64,000 nt of DNA from Diploscapter coronatus (lineage: Eukaryota; Nematoda; Chromadorea; Rhabditida; Rhabditidae), in assembly GCA_964036155.1 (NCBI GenBank), contig OZ038422.1, forward strand, positions 39,083,201 to 39,147,200, read 5' to 3'. Shown piece after piece: positions 17,623-32,774 of the stretch. Position numbers and translations under genes: made by a program. The number at the start of each line of letters is the position of its first letter. Positions within the stretch are counted from its first letter, which is position 1. The notes beneath the pieces were generated by a model, which was given only the letters and a program-made list of their open reading frames with translations, did no database searches and was not told the DNA's origin.

Positions 17623-20600
17623 CTATTCGTCTTTCGACCTGAGTTTCTTGCTCAGAACGGACAGAGGAATGTCATCGTCTTCATCTTCCAAATTTGAGTC
17701 GACTTTGACCAGCTTGATTGGTACCTAAATTTTTAATTTAAAATTTTAATAGAGAGAAATAAGAAAGACCGTAACGTTGAGCGCTCTTATCGGAGCAGAA
17801 CTGCGGGTTTTGAACGGGGACAGCCGCGTTGCAACTGGGAAGAGTTTCGGACGATAGTCGTCTGAAATTTAGGTTTAGGAATTTCTCAATCCCGTAAGAA
17901 CATAAACTTCTATATCATTCGGTGTTTTTTCTGCTAATAATAAGTTGAAGAAAACTTGTTTTTGTTTTTTTAATTAGACCTCTGTCCGTATTCATAAACG
18001 CATCGGAAGGCTTTCGGATACCTCCTGATCACTTTTTATTACGAAAAAAGCGACTGGAAGCCTCCCGATGTGTTTATGAATACAGGCACAGTTCTGGCAG
18101 TAAACTAAAAACTACTTACAATCAGGCGACCCGATTCTCCTCTTCTTCTTACTGGATCCAGGAGTTCCCTTTGCCTTTGCAGGTGTTTGTTCCCTCTTTC
18201 TCTTCTTCGACTCCTTCTTTCCGCTCTTGTCCTTCCTCTTGATGAGTTGAGCCAGCGGAATGTCATCGTCATCATCTACAGTATCCCTTTCATTCTTCTT
18301 TTTCAGCACTCGTTCAGCAGTTTTATCGTCCAGCATCATCAACAGAGGCAGGTGGTCGTCTTCAGAATAGGTCACTGAAGGTTCAAGTTTTAGAAAAATA
18401 TCTAGACTATTGCAATTGCATTTCGACGTAAAGTTTCAGTGTTCTAAAAATTAAACTTTTTAACGATAGGCTAGAAAATGAAAATTGAAGAAACAAAATT
18501 ATACTGCTCTTTCAAATCCAAATAATAAAAAAATCTACTCACCAACTTTCCTTGCAGATCTGCGAGGCGTCAGATTCTCCGTTTCATTGCCGTTTTCACC
18601 GGTTGAAGTAGGCTGCTCCAACGTGTCCTGAAAATGACAACTCGAAATGAATTCGACTTGCATTTATCAGACCTGCATAGGAGGATGATATTCATCTCCA
18701 CTCTCGTCTTCATCCGAATTCACTCCATCTTCGTTGAAGCGACGTCGAGACTTCTTCTGACCAGAAGACTTTCCACTTTTCGGAGTAGTTCTGTAATTCT
18801 ATTCTGTAGAAAATAATAGCCATCGTTTTTTTTTCTTGAAAAATTCAATTTGGCTTTATTTTTATCAAGCTCTTCTTCCAAGCGAGTGAATTTCTCAAAC
18901 AGTTAAAACTTCTTACTCTTCCAGTTCCAGAATCCGTTTGTGTCGTTCCTTCATAAGTGTGACGGACCTGGGAGTGGGTGGCTTTGGGGATGAAGTGGAG
19001 GGCTGCATGACTTGTTTGATGGTCAGAGTGCGGTGCGGGGACTTGTCTGCGAAGAATCTGCTGCCTGAGGGCGAGAAGGAACGGAGCTGCAGATTCATTC
19101 TTTCAATTTTCTCTCTTCAAAATTCATGGTCTTGTATTTTTCTCCATTCATCAACGAATATTTGTGAAATTCACCAGACTTTTTGCTTTCTTTTCTTACA
19201 CCCCCTAGTCCCAAAGCACGGTGAATTTTACAGGAAGCCAAACCCATAAATGATCAACTATATTAACATTAAAGAAAGATGATATTGTAGATGTTAAAAA
19301 AATATTGCTATAAAAAAGATCAGAATTACAATTTCAGAATCCAACTTGGGAACGACGGTTGACTTGGGGATGTTGTAGAAATCGTCGGGTTTCGCGTCGG
19401 AATTCCTGTCGAGCGTTTTGAGGACGTTGTTGCGCAGACTCGAACGCATCGCCAGCATTTCCTCGACTTCCAAATCGAACGGCGAAATTCTGAAAATTCA
19501 CGAATTGAAAAAAAAAAAATTGAGCTTGGTTGAAAGTTCTATCATTTTTGTGACGATTTCCTTGATAATTCCAAGACATTTCTAGGAACCGCAAACCTCT
19601 CTCCTTTGCATTTTCGCTTTTGTTCAAAAAGTGATCATTAAAACCCGAAAAATAAGAAACAAGTTCCCTTCAAATGCGGTATTCACGAAAGATAACTACC
19701 AGAATCGATGAACCATCCATAGAAATTGTCGTTCATTGGAAAATCTTGTCAGGAAGAGCGCGTCCGCAGGCGTTCTCAGCACTTTTATACCAAAAACCAT
19801 GTTCATTTTCCTGGTTGATTTTGGTGGTATCTTTCGATCAAAAAGAATTTTCATTTTATTCCTTCTACATCAATGTTTTAGTTACATCGTATGACTATTT
19901 AGAGTAGAAAATTTTTGAAAGTTGCCAACTACATAAAGTCATTTGCGTCTCTAGATATTTCCTTCTTTATTACCAAAATTATTCCTCGTCAAAATGGTCG
20001 AATTTTTAGTTCGACGAAATATGTGTAGAAAATCGAATTCTCACGTTCTTTTCGGAGTGTTTTCTTCCTGATTTGTCTGGATGATGTTCTCCTTCGATTC
20101 AGTGGAATTCTGCAAATAGTTGTTCTTTCGGAATCCAAAAAATAGAAGAAAAAAAAACCCAAGTCTGTTCACTCTGCTTGTCTTCCTGCTCTACTTTGGT
20201 GGCAAAATCGTCGGTTCTGCCTGCATTTCGCCTGTTCTTGTCCTCGTCATTCAGCTTGTTTCTCCTCTTTCCAATCCCCGCGTCACAATCCCGACTGTCC
20301 GAATCCGAGTCGCTGCTCCAGGAGAAAATCCCAGGCATAAATCCTGAAAACTCCAAATAGACTTCTCAAGACTCGACCCGCAGAAAAATAGTGTCATATC
20401 GAGAGAGAAAAAGAGCATGTCTTCTCAATCTCTCTCGGAAGATGCACTATTTTTCTGCGGGGCGATTTGCGGGTTTTGCAGGTCGCGCGTTTTGAGAGTC
20501 TGACTCCAGAAACAAAAATTCGCGAAAAGAAATGAAAATTTGTAAAATTCACGGAATTCACGATAAATTTTTTCGAAATTCTTGAATTTTCCTGGACCCA

Positions 20601-20879
20601 GTCGCTTTCCAAGAGTATCTGGTACTTTGTGAACCCGGCGAGCTTTACAAAACCCCCGGAAAATAGCGAACAATTCAAACTGAAACCGGAAAAATCCGCG
20701 TAAGTCGAAAAGAGCTTCGAACAGCTTTCTCGCAGTCGATTTGTAAACACTGCGCTTGATCTGGCTCTCTGCGCTCTCATTTTCAACTCACTGTTTTGCT
20801 CGTTTCTTTTTCGTTTTGATTTTCGAAAGGTGGAATTTTCAATTTTTTGTTTGAAAGACTCATTCAGTTCAGGCACCAT
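17623..20879 (-). CDS. Unrecognised highly charged, nuclear-type protein
   Basis: I do not recognise a family. Exons join in phase: 20792-20879 (MVPELNESFKQK), about 20105-20344, about 20045-20108, about 19330-19493, about 18917-19092, about 18672-18790, about 18545-18627, about 18118-18376, about 17771-17864 and 17623-17726. Acidic clusters (SDSDSDSRD, DEDESGDE, TVDDDDDIPLAQL) alternate with Lys/Arg-rich stretches (KKESKKRKREQ, GSSKKKRR), typical of disordered nuclear proteins. The motif DDDIPLxxL occurs twice (DDDDIPLAQL and EDDDIPLSVL at the very C-terminus), with a looser third form EDDHLPLLMM. A conserved-looking block, KLFPVATRLSPFKTRSS, precedes the end. The gene is divergent from the cap methyltransferase gene, with 128 bp between start codons. 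Introns hold three inverted-repeat elements. A chromatin or cell-cycle role is only a guess from composition. Confidence 0.75.
17981..18092. repeat. Inverted-repeat element, family C
   Basis: Arms of about 30 bp, CTGTCCGTATTCATAAACGC on the left against GTGTTTATGAATACAGGCACAG on the right (complementary with few mismatches, extending to CATCGG/CCGATG). It lies in an intron of the charged nuclear-type gene. Confidence 0.65.
19161..19232. repeat. Inverted-repeat element, family D copy 1
   Basis: Arms TGTGAAATTCACC / GGTGAATTTTACA, with interior CTTACACCCCCTAGTCCC. It resembles 44083-44169 along its right half. It lies in an intron of the charged nuclear-type gene. Confidence 0.5.
20359..20501. 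mobile_element. MITE-like element, family E copy 1
   Basis: Left arm AGACTTCTCAAGACTCGACC, then CCGCAGAAAAATAGTG; right arm CACTATTTTTCTGCGG, ending TTTTGAGAGTCT. It sits in the first intron of the charged nuclear-type gene. Two more copies lie at 49034-49169 and 60927-61052. Confidence 0.75.
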
Positions 20880-21007
20880 GAATCTGGAAAGTTCATATAG
20901 CTTTAGGCTAAATGGTATTGGCAGAGAAGAAAACTCATGAACTTCCCAAGTTGTTGTATTTGAACTGTGTGAACTTTCAAAAAGTTGGAATTTTCGCTTA
21001 CTTTTAA
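20880..21007. promoter_or_regulatory. Short divergent (bidirectional) promoter region
   Basis: The region separates the start codon of the minus-strand charged protein (20879) from the first in-frame ATG of the plus-strand cap methyltransferase (21008). With only 128 bp for both 5' ends, the two genes must share regulatory DNA unless distant leader exons exist. No TATA box is evident. Confidence 0.55.
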
Positions 21008-23494
<2,487 letters not shown>

Positions 23495-23725
23495 GAGCAG
23501 AAAAGTGAAGGAAGCGAAGAAGAGTAAGAGATGAAAAAGTAAGCTCAAATGGAGGTTTCGATATTTTTTATTTTTTATTATTCGCGATCTCAAACATTCG
23601 ACTAAACGTGTCAGATTCATATTCACACTTTTGTTCAAGTTTTTTTTTTATCTTTTGTTTGTTGTTTTTCGAATCGGTAACTTGTTTTTTATATTTATTT
23701 TATGTTGAGATCAAATGAAATTTTC

Positions 23726-23731
23726 AATAAA
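23726..23731 (+). terminator. Polyadenylation signal of the cap methyltransferase gene
   Basis: AATAAA lies 232 bp after the stop codon on the same strand, in an AT-rich 3' flank, and 156 bp before the start of the next plus-strand gene. Confidence 0.5.
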
Positions 23732-23886
23732 GTTTATAAAGTTCCTTCAAAAATAACATGGCTATCATCCATTAAAATTGCCTGCTTTTTCCACACAAAA
23801 GCACTTGCACTTTTCCATCTCTTGAATTTTCTTCATTTATCGCATTTTTTCAATTTCGCGATTTATCAAATCCTTCCAAAACCGCT

Positions 23887-24426
23887 ATGTTTAGGAAGAT
23901 GAATCGAGCGCTGAGCGGCATTTCAGAAAGACGACTGTCGATTGGCAACCGAACAGAAGAAGAGAGGCAGAGAGCAGTGACAGCTACAAAGCAGGCAGAC
24001 ATACAGGAACAGGGCACAAAGAGGACCGCGTTTTTTGTAAGTTCCACTCATTTTTCACATTGGACTTGTTTGGATAAGGAAAATCGATTAATGTAATTCC
24101 GCACATCGTAAATTCATCCTCATGAATTACGTGGAAATTGTCATTTTTATTTCGAAATCCTGTTTCCGGACTTGGGCATGATTTTGCTGTACTTTTCTCA
24201 CTTAATTGTCAATAACCCTGACTATGACAATGAAGTCGGCCATCTTTCATTATTGTCACAAAGAGCTTTCAAAAGCAACGACAACAAATGACAAAATCTG
24301 TTGTAGAAGAATTCTATAAGCTTTCGAAGATTCTTCTAATTTCAGCACATCGCTCTGGATGAATCACTTCATCCACAGTATCGCTTGATCAAGCAAATCG
24401 TGTGCAGCGGCCGCCTACAACAATAG
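23887..24426 (+). CDS. Small two-exon protein, family unknown (76 residues)
   Basis: Exon 1 (23887-24036) starts MFRKMNRALSGISERRLSIG and ends at a good donor (TTT|GTAAGT). Exon 2 (24346-24426) follows an AATTTCAG acceptor, continues in phase, and ends CSGRLQQ followed by TAG. The product is basic and hydrophilic, with no signal peptide or membrane segment and one cysteine. I do not recognise a family. It starts 392 bp after the cap methyltransferase stop on the same strand, which is compatible with an operon. However, no clear trans-splice acceptor is visible just upstream of its ATG. Support comes from the clean splice sites and from the frame continuing across the intron. Confidence 0.55.
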
Positions 24427-26370
24427 CCGCACAGCCGGATCGCCTCGAGGTTAGTTCCCACGATTCCTTTTGGCAATTTCCTTCAGAGAGGAGATAAAGC
24501 TCTTCCGGTGTTGAGTCACAGCCGAGTGCATTGAAAGGGACAAGCGTTTGGCGGTGCGTGGCCTTTGGAAAATTAACCCTTTCTTCTTTTTCTTGTTTAT
24601 GATATTCTGCAAGACTTTCCAATGAAAAGGAAATCAAGAATCTGTTTTTTGGAATTACCCCTAAAATTGCACAAAAATTTAAGTTTGACTCAATCCCTTA
24701 CACTTTTCCAACTTACCCCCATAACCCATAGATGAAAATTATCCCGCGCCTAGCTTATAACTTCACATAATCGTAAATTCGAATTGGAAGTCTCCTGCAG
24801 AACAGTTTTGCTTGGAAAACAAGTGAAATAACTCTCCCACGTTGTTTTGTTGTAATTCGAAGTGAGGAATATTTTGACGGATCGAATGAGTTTTGTGTGG
24901 GATTTTGAGTTGGAGTGATGACCTTGTCACTGACTTGCAGTGCCCATTCTTGAAAAGAAGAAGGGAACTGACGAATTACTTTTGTCAAATTTCAATTTAA
25001 TCAAGTCATTTTACTGTCTTTCGAGTTTTTTTCGCCCGAAATTAACAAGTTTTGAAGAGTTTCCTGTTTTTCTCTAGAAAATAACATTAAAGAAGAAAGT
25101 TGCATAGCTTTCATAAGTGAACATTTTGAAGAAGTTACAAAAATCTGAAGATAATGAAGCTGATTTTATGAAAATCAAAGGTGAACTGAATTGGCCTGTC
25201 TTATTCATACAATTCATCAACTTTTTGTCTCGGCAAATAACTCATGCATGATGTGTGAAAATGTGTAAAAATCAGCAGTTCGGTGGCGAATTTCTCATTT
25301 TCACTGGACTTCGTTCTTGGAACGGCTCGAGAAACACAGCAGCCTCCCTCTATTTGCACCTGCATTTTTGGAAAACTAATTTCGAATCTCGAGAAATTTT
25401 GATGAGATTCGAAATCGACCTGCAACGGGAGTTGGGGAATTTTGCCTAATTAGTCAAAGCAATTAATCGAACGAAAACGTGAATTATTCAAAACTCCAAA
25501 TTATTGCACAAAAATCATAGAATTCCCAAAAATTGAGCTTTATTTTGCATAAACCCGACTGGACTGGTCATTTTTCAACGGTTTTCATGCAGATGCGCGC
25601 ATAGCCATTTTTTCAAGGATTCGCTTGACAAAAGCGCTTTTTGATTGATGCTAATTGAAGCGATATGCCCTAGGCGCTGTGCATTCTGTCAACTAGAATG
25701 GACTGACTGACGTTTTACCGAATTCGGATTGAAATTAGAATATTTTCTTGAAGATCTTCTCTATTCTTCAATTACTTTCAGCAATGAAAATGTTCAAAAT
25801 TAGATTAAATTTACAGCAAAAATACGATTTTAGAGCTTAAAAAATAGCCTTATGATTAAGCTAGGCTAACTTTATCGTAGAATTTAGTTGATCTTCGTGG
25901 ACTTGTCTGTTTTCAATGCGATTACCTCTCCCACTCCCCTCTAATTGTTCTGTCCCCCCCCCCCGTCTATGATGAGTCTTCGCGGGTCCACTTCCATCAA
26001 TTTCACACTCCCTCTCTTTCCATTTGTTCACTTCGGGATGACTCCCCATAAACTGTGGAATTCTTTCAGATTTTACTCAAAACACGATCACAGACTAGTT
26101 GTCGTGTGGCGTTTTTGTTGAATTCTCATTTTTCGATTCGTCGTTTTTTTTCGCCTTTCGGCCTTAGAGGAGAAGAGGAAGAGAGGGGCTACAGTATCTC
26201 CAATTCCTTCTCGAGGGGAGTGTCTGCCTCTTCTCTTCTCTCCTCCCTTCCCTCCCTCCCTTGTCTCGCGTGCCCCTTTTCCTTCGCATTCCCTGCCTTA
26301 TTCGGACAAGTTGGTCTGCCGCGACTCGACCCCGCCTCCCATCTCGTCTCAGAGCGAACACGAAGCGCCC
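24427..26370. other. Upstream region of lin-11
   Basis: No gene is seen. The part nearest lin-11 (about 26160-26370) is C/T-rich, with runs such as CTTCCCTCCCTCCC, and probably forms the core promoter or 5' untranslated region. A run of about 12 C lies near 25957. The remainder is AT-rich without phase-consistent exons. Confidence 0.5.
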
Positions 26371-29300
26371 ATGAGCGTGTGTGCCGGCTGCGGTTTGCCT
26401 ATTCTCGACAGGTAAAATCATCATTTTATGCTAATTACACGAACTCTCAGCTACCGTATCCCCTCCCTGTGAAAGTGGGAATTCAATTCACCACCGATGC
26501 TTAATAGATATTTCATTTAATTCTGCTGCGGGTTGTTTTTTTAATTTTCGGGGCTAATTTTCTCGAGTGAGAAAGGAGAATTTCTGCAGTGCAGGGCATA
26601 GAGTGTTTTGAGTTAATTTCGTTCCCCTAACATTTGCACAGACAAAAAGCCGCGGGCTCAGCAGCAGCAGCAACAGCATAGTAGAGCGCATTTATGCCGC
26701 CGGTCTCGACTAGAACCTGAATATGGCAGCTGCACGCCTGAAGACTGCTGGGGCGTCGAATTATTCACACATTCAGCCTGAATTCTCCAATTCGAGAGTC
26801 GCCAACCAGGCAATTATTATGCATTTCGCTACTTCGATTATGTTTCTTGTGGGGTTAGGTCTAGTGAGTTATCAGCTCTTGCAGAATTTTGTCTTGATCA
26901 TATTTTTACAAAAGGTAACTTCGCTATTCTAGTCTTTCTTGTTTCGAAAATCGTTGAAGCCAGAATTGAAATTTTCGCTCTGATTTGATGATGATTATCA
27001 CTTTCCCATGAAAACTTCTAGACTTGTCGATTCATGGATTCATGGATATTCTTTACATTTTATATTTCACCCTTACAAGGCATTGCGCGACTTCTCAAAT
27101 CTGCTGTTTGCATAGGCAAATGAGTGCTAGAAGGGAGATCTGTTGTTGGGGGAATCCGAAGCAGCATCGCCTTTCCTCTCCCTAGTCCTCGTCCCTTCCA
27201 GCTTCATCTCGATTTCACCCCTGTGAGTCTTGGGCTTAACCCTCGAAGCGCCCTCTTCGTCTTAGAGCTAGTCTCAGACCTGAAAAACGCAGCAAAATAT
27301 CTAAGCCTTTTTCCGCAGTGTCTTCACATTCTTTCAAGGGTTACGGTAGTTGAAAGAAGTAGAGGATGGGACTGGAATTTCTAGGAAAATAACGTTTTTG
27401 TTTTTGTTTTTTGCAAAAATGGATCATTTTTAGGTATCTGTTCAACGTGCTTGGAAAGTCCTACCATCAGACCTGTCTGCGGTGCAACGACTGTCTCCTG
27501 CCGATGGACGAAACGTGCTTCTCCAGAGATGGAATGATCTTCTGCAAACAGGATTTTACTAGGTACAAAGACGATTTCTTCACTTTTGAATTATTCTATC
27601 TTTTTCATGCATTGCCTGAAATTCCCATTTTCTTTGCCATTTTTGTCATAGTTTTCCATTTTAGGAGATTCGGCGATCGCTGTGCTGGTTGTGAAGGTCC
27701 GTTGGCGAAAGAGGACCTCGTGCGTCGAGCCAGAGACAAAGTTTTCCACGTTCACTGTTTCCAGTGCTCTGTTTGTCAACGAAGACTCGATACCGGGGAA
27801 CAGGTCCGCATTTTCTCCCATGTTGAATTTCATTTTTATTTTGCCGTAAGAATATTCAATGTTGCCACATTCTTTGATGCTCCGCGAAATTTTGAGATAA
27901 AAGGTGAAAACTCGCGCGCAAGAGGAACTAAGAATCAAAATATTGTCCCCTGAGAAGACGCCCTGCCCGTCAAAAAGGCACAAGTCCCTCAGGTGCGAGC
28001 GAGTTTTCTAAGGGAACACACGAGGATGAACTTGATTGAAACCTTGATAAGATTCTAGAGAAACTTTTACGTTTTTTTCCTGCTGATATCGAATTTTGCG
28101 CGCTAATTTTATTTATCACATTGGCAAGGCGCTGGCATCGATTTACGCAAGAATAATTACCCCACAGAAAGGAAAGAGACGGTGAAAAAATGAGGACATA
28201 AAATTGGGAATGGGAAGAAAAACTCAGCTGAGGATTGAGCCCAGAACGGATTCGACGAGATGCGGGATAAAATAAGAGGAATCCGCTTAAATCGGCGCTT
28301 TATGAGGCAGGATTAGCTAAGCGTACTGCTGGTCCGGGAAAGAAAGGCTGTAAGGACTGAGCCTGAAATGAGCTTGGAAAAGCCCCTAGAAGAGCCTCTC
28401 GGATAGGCCGATCAGTCTGTAGATTAAGCAGATAAAGTGATAACAACGCGAGTTCGCAAACATATCAATAGCAGTTTAGATTTGGATTTGGGCTTAGATT
28501 GCAGCAGCGCTTTTGAATCTTAGAATGTTTTTTTTTCCAACGACAAGACTTTGGCAGTGTATGTTCCGAGAAAATATTAGGCGAAATGCAAGGACGATTA
28601 GTAGAAAGGAAAAGTAGTGCATTTTCAAATCATCGAACTTGACTTCTTCTTCTTCTTATCAGTACTACGATAACTCGCTCGTGGTGATAAACCACAAAGT
28701 CTGGGTCTTCAAGCAGGAATTGCAATTTCCTTTGTAGCTTCCTTTCTGCAGGCAGGAAATTGTCTGTGCAGGCAGTCACTGCAGTCATCGTACAGAAGCA
28801 TCCGATGCATTTTTGGAGAAATAAGAAGTATCTATTCCTCTTGAATCTTGAAGTCGAGGAAGAAAATGCAAAGAGAATCACAAAACACAAGCACAAAGAA
28901 AAGGGGAGACTTTACAAAATGCCAAAGAAAGTCTAAGCTCAATTCCACTTTATTTTGAGGGTTTTAGTTCAATTTTTAGAATTAAAAACGCTTCTGAAAT
29001 GGATAGAAGGGGTTATTTTCAGCTCTATATTCTGGAGGGCAATCGTTTTGTGTGTCAGCAGGACTTTCAACACGCTACGAAAAGCTCTACTCCGTCATCG
29101 ACTTCGAATCGCCCTGGTAAGTAAATTTTCAGAATTCGTCATTTTTTCCACCTTGTTAGCCTTATCAGAGAGTATGAATTCGCCTAAAACTTCTAATCCC
29201 CACCATTTTCATGCTAATTAGACCTATCCACTTATGCTCTTGTCACCCTCCTCTTGTGTTACTTTTACCGCCAAGTCCTTAAATCTGCATGTGTGAAAAA

Positions 29301-32300
29301 GGTCAATGAGTTTATTGAACTTTCATCCAATTATTTGATAAAAATCATAGTTTGTCGGTAAATGACAGAGGGTTTGATCCTCAGGATGATATTTCCTGCT
29401 CGAGGCAGCTTCAGGCATATGTCATTTGCATATCTCCTTTACCCTTCTCTCTGCACTATCTCAATATCCAACGCTATTTCGCTAATCGTCTTTTCTCTTC
29501 TTCCGTACAACCTAATCGTGCACTTGGTTCATAGACAAGACTAATATGTGAGAAAACAAAAAAGGGCTGATTTTTGCAAGAAAAATCATAAATTTGTGAA
29601 TTGCTCTAAAAAGATTCGTAATGTCATTCTGAAATTTTTGGGAAGATCAACTACATTTGAGTTAATTTGATTTGTGAGAAGGAACAATTGTGATCTTTAT
29701 GAGAGTAGAAATAATTGTAGAAGGAATCTTATAATTAGATAGACGCATGAAAAAAATACTCATCTTCCAAATAAAGCCGATAGTTTTCAGTGTCAAACGG
29801 ATCATGTAACTCTGATGCTGACGAAGAGAACGTGGACACTTGTGAAGACATGCAAATGGAGGACGGAGACGGAGAAGACTCGAAGATCGACGATTCTGCT
29901 GCTGCGAAGAGAAGAGGACCCAGAACCACCATCAAAGCTAAACAGGTAGGTAGAATACTTTTGGCTATTGAAACAGTTGATGAACAAATCAGAGTTAAAT
30001 GATATCTAGATTTAGAATATCTAAAGCCTGAAAATTATGGTCATCTCTGAATTAAAATAGCACGCGCAACAAGATAGGGAAGTCAAAGGGAAAAGATCTT
30101 TTATCGCGCAAATTTTACATTTCTGGATATATTGATTTTTAACTTGCCAAAAAATTCCGAAACCGATGAATCTTCCAAATTCCCACTGAAAAGTTGATCA
30201 AACACAAACTTCTTCGGGTCGCATCGATTCTTATATCTGTCCGAGTTTTTGTCGATTTCCCTTATAATTGATGCGCATTTGCCTCTATTTTCCTTCCCAG
30301 CCTCGTTTATATTTTCAAGGCAAAACGTTTGTCGTCTCTTTTCGTCTTCGGCTTGCTTTTATGCAAAAACATCTCTCAGTCATTTTTTCCAAAGACAGTA
30401 TAACTTTTTACCCGTTCTCTCATTTACCATTGTTGCAAGAATTCGGCCAGGAAAAACAATGCAGTCATAACTATTCCGAATGAAAAGTTACTGTAGAAAA
30501 GTTGATTGAAATGATGATTTTCTGATTTTCAGTTGGAAACATTGAAAAACGCATTTGCATTGACGCCAAAACCAACAAGACACATTCGGGAACAACTCGC
30601 ACAGGAAACAGGACTGAACATGAGAGTCATACAGGTTGGATATTTAGAGAATTTTCATTCATTTGATTGAAATTAAATGAAGCTTTCTCGAATTTGTCAA
30701 ACTACAGAACTTTCATACGTGAGATTGTGAAGTTTTTCAAAGTTATTTAAAACTATATAAAGTCTTCTTGTGTTGACAAAATACAATGTTTTCGGAAATT
30801 TTTCAAACGTTTTCATAAACTTCTTCAATGCTGAAGTCCGACCTTCTTCAACTTCAACTTCACCATTTTCTAGTTCGCCTTGGACTTGTTCGCTTTTCCG
30901 GCTGATTGCATTCCCCCTTTCCTCCTCTTCTTCTCCTCATTTCCCTCTTTAATTCACCTGCTCCTCTCTCTCGGGAGCACCCTCTCCTTGCCTCGAGAAT
31001 GCAGCCTTACCCTCCTCCTTCTGCCCCATACCCAATTCAATTACCGTAGTCCTAAAGGGTGTAAATAGGAATGAGAAGAAGAGGGAGGAAGAAAAAGAAG
31101 GAATATGGAATAGTGCTTCAAACAACAACAAAATAAAAGGAGCAAAAATGGGATTTTATGACAAAATTATTCGGTTTTTCTACGTTTCAGGTCTGGTTCC
31201 AAAATCGGAGAAGCAAAGAAAGAAGAATGAGACAACTGCGGTATGGCGGGTACAGACCGAACAGAAGGAACAGAGGCAACAGAGACGAACTGTGTCAGGA
31301 CATGTTTTCGGGTAAAAAAGTTAATTTATTTCAAGATTGAACGAAACGTCGAGAATGGTAGTTCTCTGTAGGAATATTTCAAGTTCAAAACTCAGGTTCA
31401 TTTTGTAGGCGAAGACCAACTTGTAAGACTTATGAAAGGCTAATTTGTAGTTAAAGTGATTATCTTCTCATCATTAAATCATTTTAGCTGCGTCAGAAAT
31501 CAATAACTTCAATACCGTGCAAAGAGCCTCCACCTAATTCGTTTGCAAATCTCATATGAAAGAGCCCATAATTTTGCGCAATACGCGCGAAGTCGTTAAT
31601 TGCGTGCTGTGAGGGAAATTAGAATATCTTTTATCAAGACATGGGGATAAAAGTCCAAACAAGGAAAATGGCGCCATAAAACAATGATGAGATTGGATTG
31701 TACGAGCTTCTGCTACAATCTGCTGGAAGGCATAAATGCGCCCCCCGTTTTATGATTCGCCAGCCTGATTGCTTTCACCCACACGAGGCCATGCATTGTC
31801 TTGTTTCTGTCAGGAAATTATTCCCGAAATAATGAATATGATGATTAGGGATGAACGGAAGCGATTTTAAATTACGATCAAGGAAAAGTCGAATATCGAA
31901 ATCAATTTTAAACAGTCCAAATCATTTTGTCACATACTATAATTTCAAAGTTCCAGATTTTTTCACCTTAATCAAGATAAATCTTCATCAAATCTTTTAC
32001 AACATTTTCGACCATTTTAATAAATATAAGTTTAAGACGGCTCAGGACCGCCCCCGTTCTTCGGTCCTCCACCAATGGAGTTCTTCTGTGATATGCCACC
32101 TCCCTTCCCCTTGCAAGGCCCTCAAGTGCCGCCTATTAGTGGTCCGCCTACCGAAGGATCCGATCCTGGTCATCAGATGATAACAGGTGAGTTGATTGAT
32201 ACGAAGCATTTCCATCAAGATGAAATTGAAGAGCCCTTCGCTGAGCGTAATTCCCCTCTAAATGGTAGCTCTGGTGGGATTCCTTCGATTATGGGAGCTG

Positions 32301-32392
32301 ATTTTGAGGGCTCAGACATTTCCTCCTATCAGCCGCTACCGTCGATGTATTCCAACGAACTAAAATCGCATCCACCGCCAATTTCTTGGTGA
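26371..32392 (+). CDS. lin-11: LIM-homeodomain transcription factor, LHX1/5 class
   Basis: Nuclear transcription factor. The LHX1/5 class specifies neurons, and lin-11 in C. elegans also patterns vulval lineages. Exons: 26371-26411, 27434-27562, 27665-27803, 29023-29116, 29791-29945, 30533-30634, 31191-31311 and 32046-32392; 1128 nt, 375 residues. LIM domain 1 starts [20 protein letters not shown] and LIM domain 2 [20 protein letters not shown], with the zinc-ligand Cys/His/Asp pattern intact. An acidic linker (residues about 135-175) precedes a homeodomain nearly identical to vertebrate LHX1 ([52 protein letters not shown]). The Pro-rich tail ends PPPISW, like the AVW end of LHX1. The start is set by alignment with LHX1 (MVHCAGC). 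The last exon has two in-phase acceptors nine bases apart. Large introns (1.0 and 1.2 kb) may hold enhancers. Confidence 0.95.
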
Positions 32393-32768
32393 AACTCAAA
32401 TTCCGACAAAATTCTCGACTTTAATATGGCATCAGGGCAGTTTTCACACATACACACACACAACTCTTCTCACTTCTTGAAACTTTCACAAGTATTTTTC
32501 GCAGCTTTATCAAAATTCATTGAGATCTGATTTTATCGTAACTCTGATTTCCCGATTCCTTGCCTATAAACGAACTTTTGGAGATGAAAAGATACAGTAC
32601 CGCTAAAATGCGCATATTCTCACGCGTGATTCATAAGAGTTCGGAGGTGCCTTTGTTGCCGAAAATGAAAGACCTGACCCTGCGACCTAAATCTGGACTC
32701 TATTCATTGTCGCCCACAAATGAATCAACTAAATAAGCCCTGAGAAATGCCCATGTATCTTGAGTCTC

Positions 32769-32774
32769 AATAAA
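32769..32774 (+). terminator. Possible polyadenylation signal of lin-11
   Basis: AATAAA on the plus strand, 377 bp after the lin-11 stop. The position is plausible, but no transcript evidence is available. Confidence 0.35.

Noticed and set aside
20394..20791. Continuation of the first exon of the charged-protein gene to 161 codons
   Set aside because: A strong GTGAGT donor ends the exon at 20792, and the continuation runs into the family E inverted repeat.
24389..24637. 82-codon minus-strand open frame
   Set aside because: Opposes exon 2 of the small plus-strand gene and has no splice or family support.
26055..26504. 149-codon plus-strand frame over the lin-11 start
   Set aside because: It overlaps the first LIM exon in a different frame and runs through the intron donor; the LHX1-like frame is clearly the real one.
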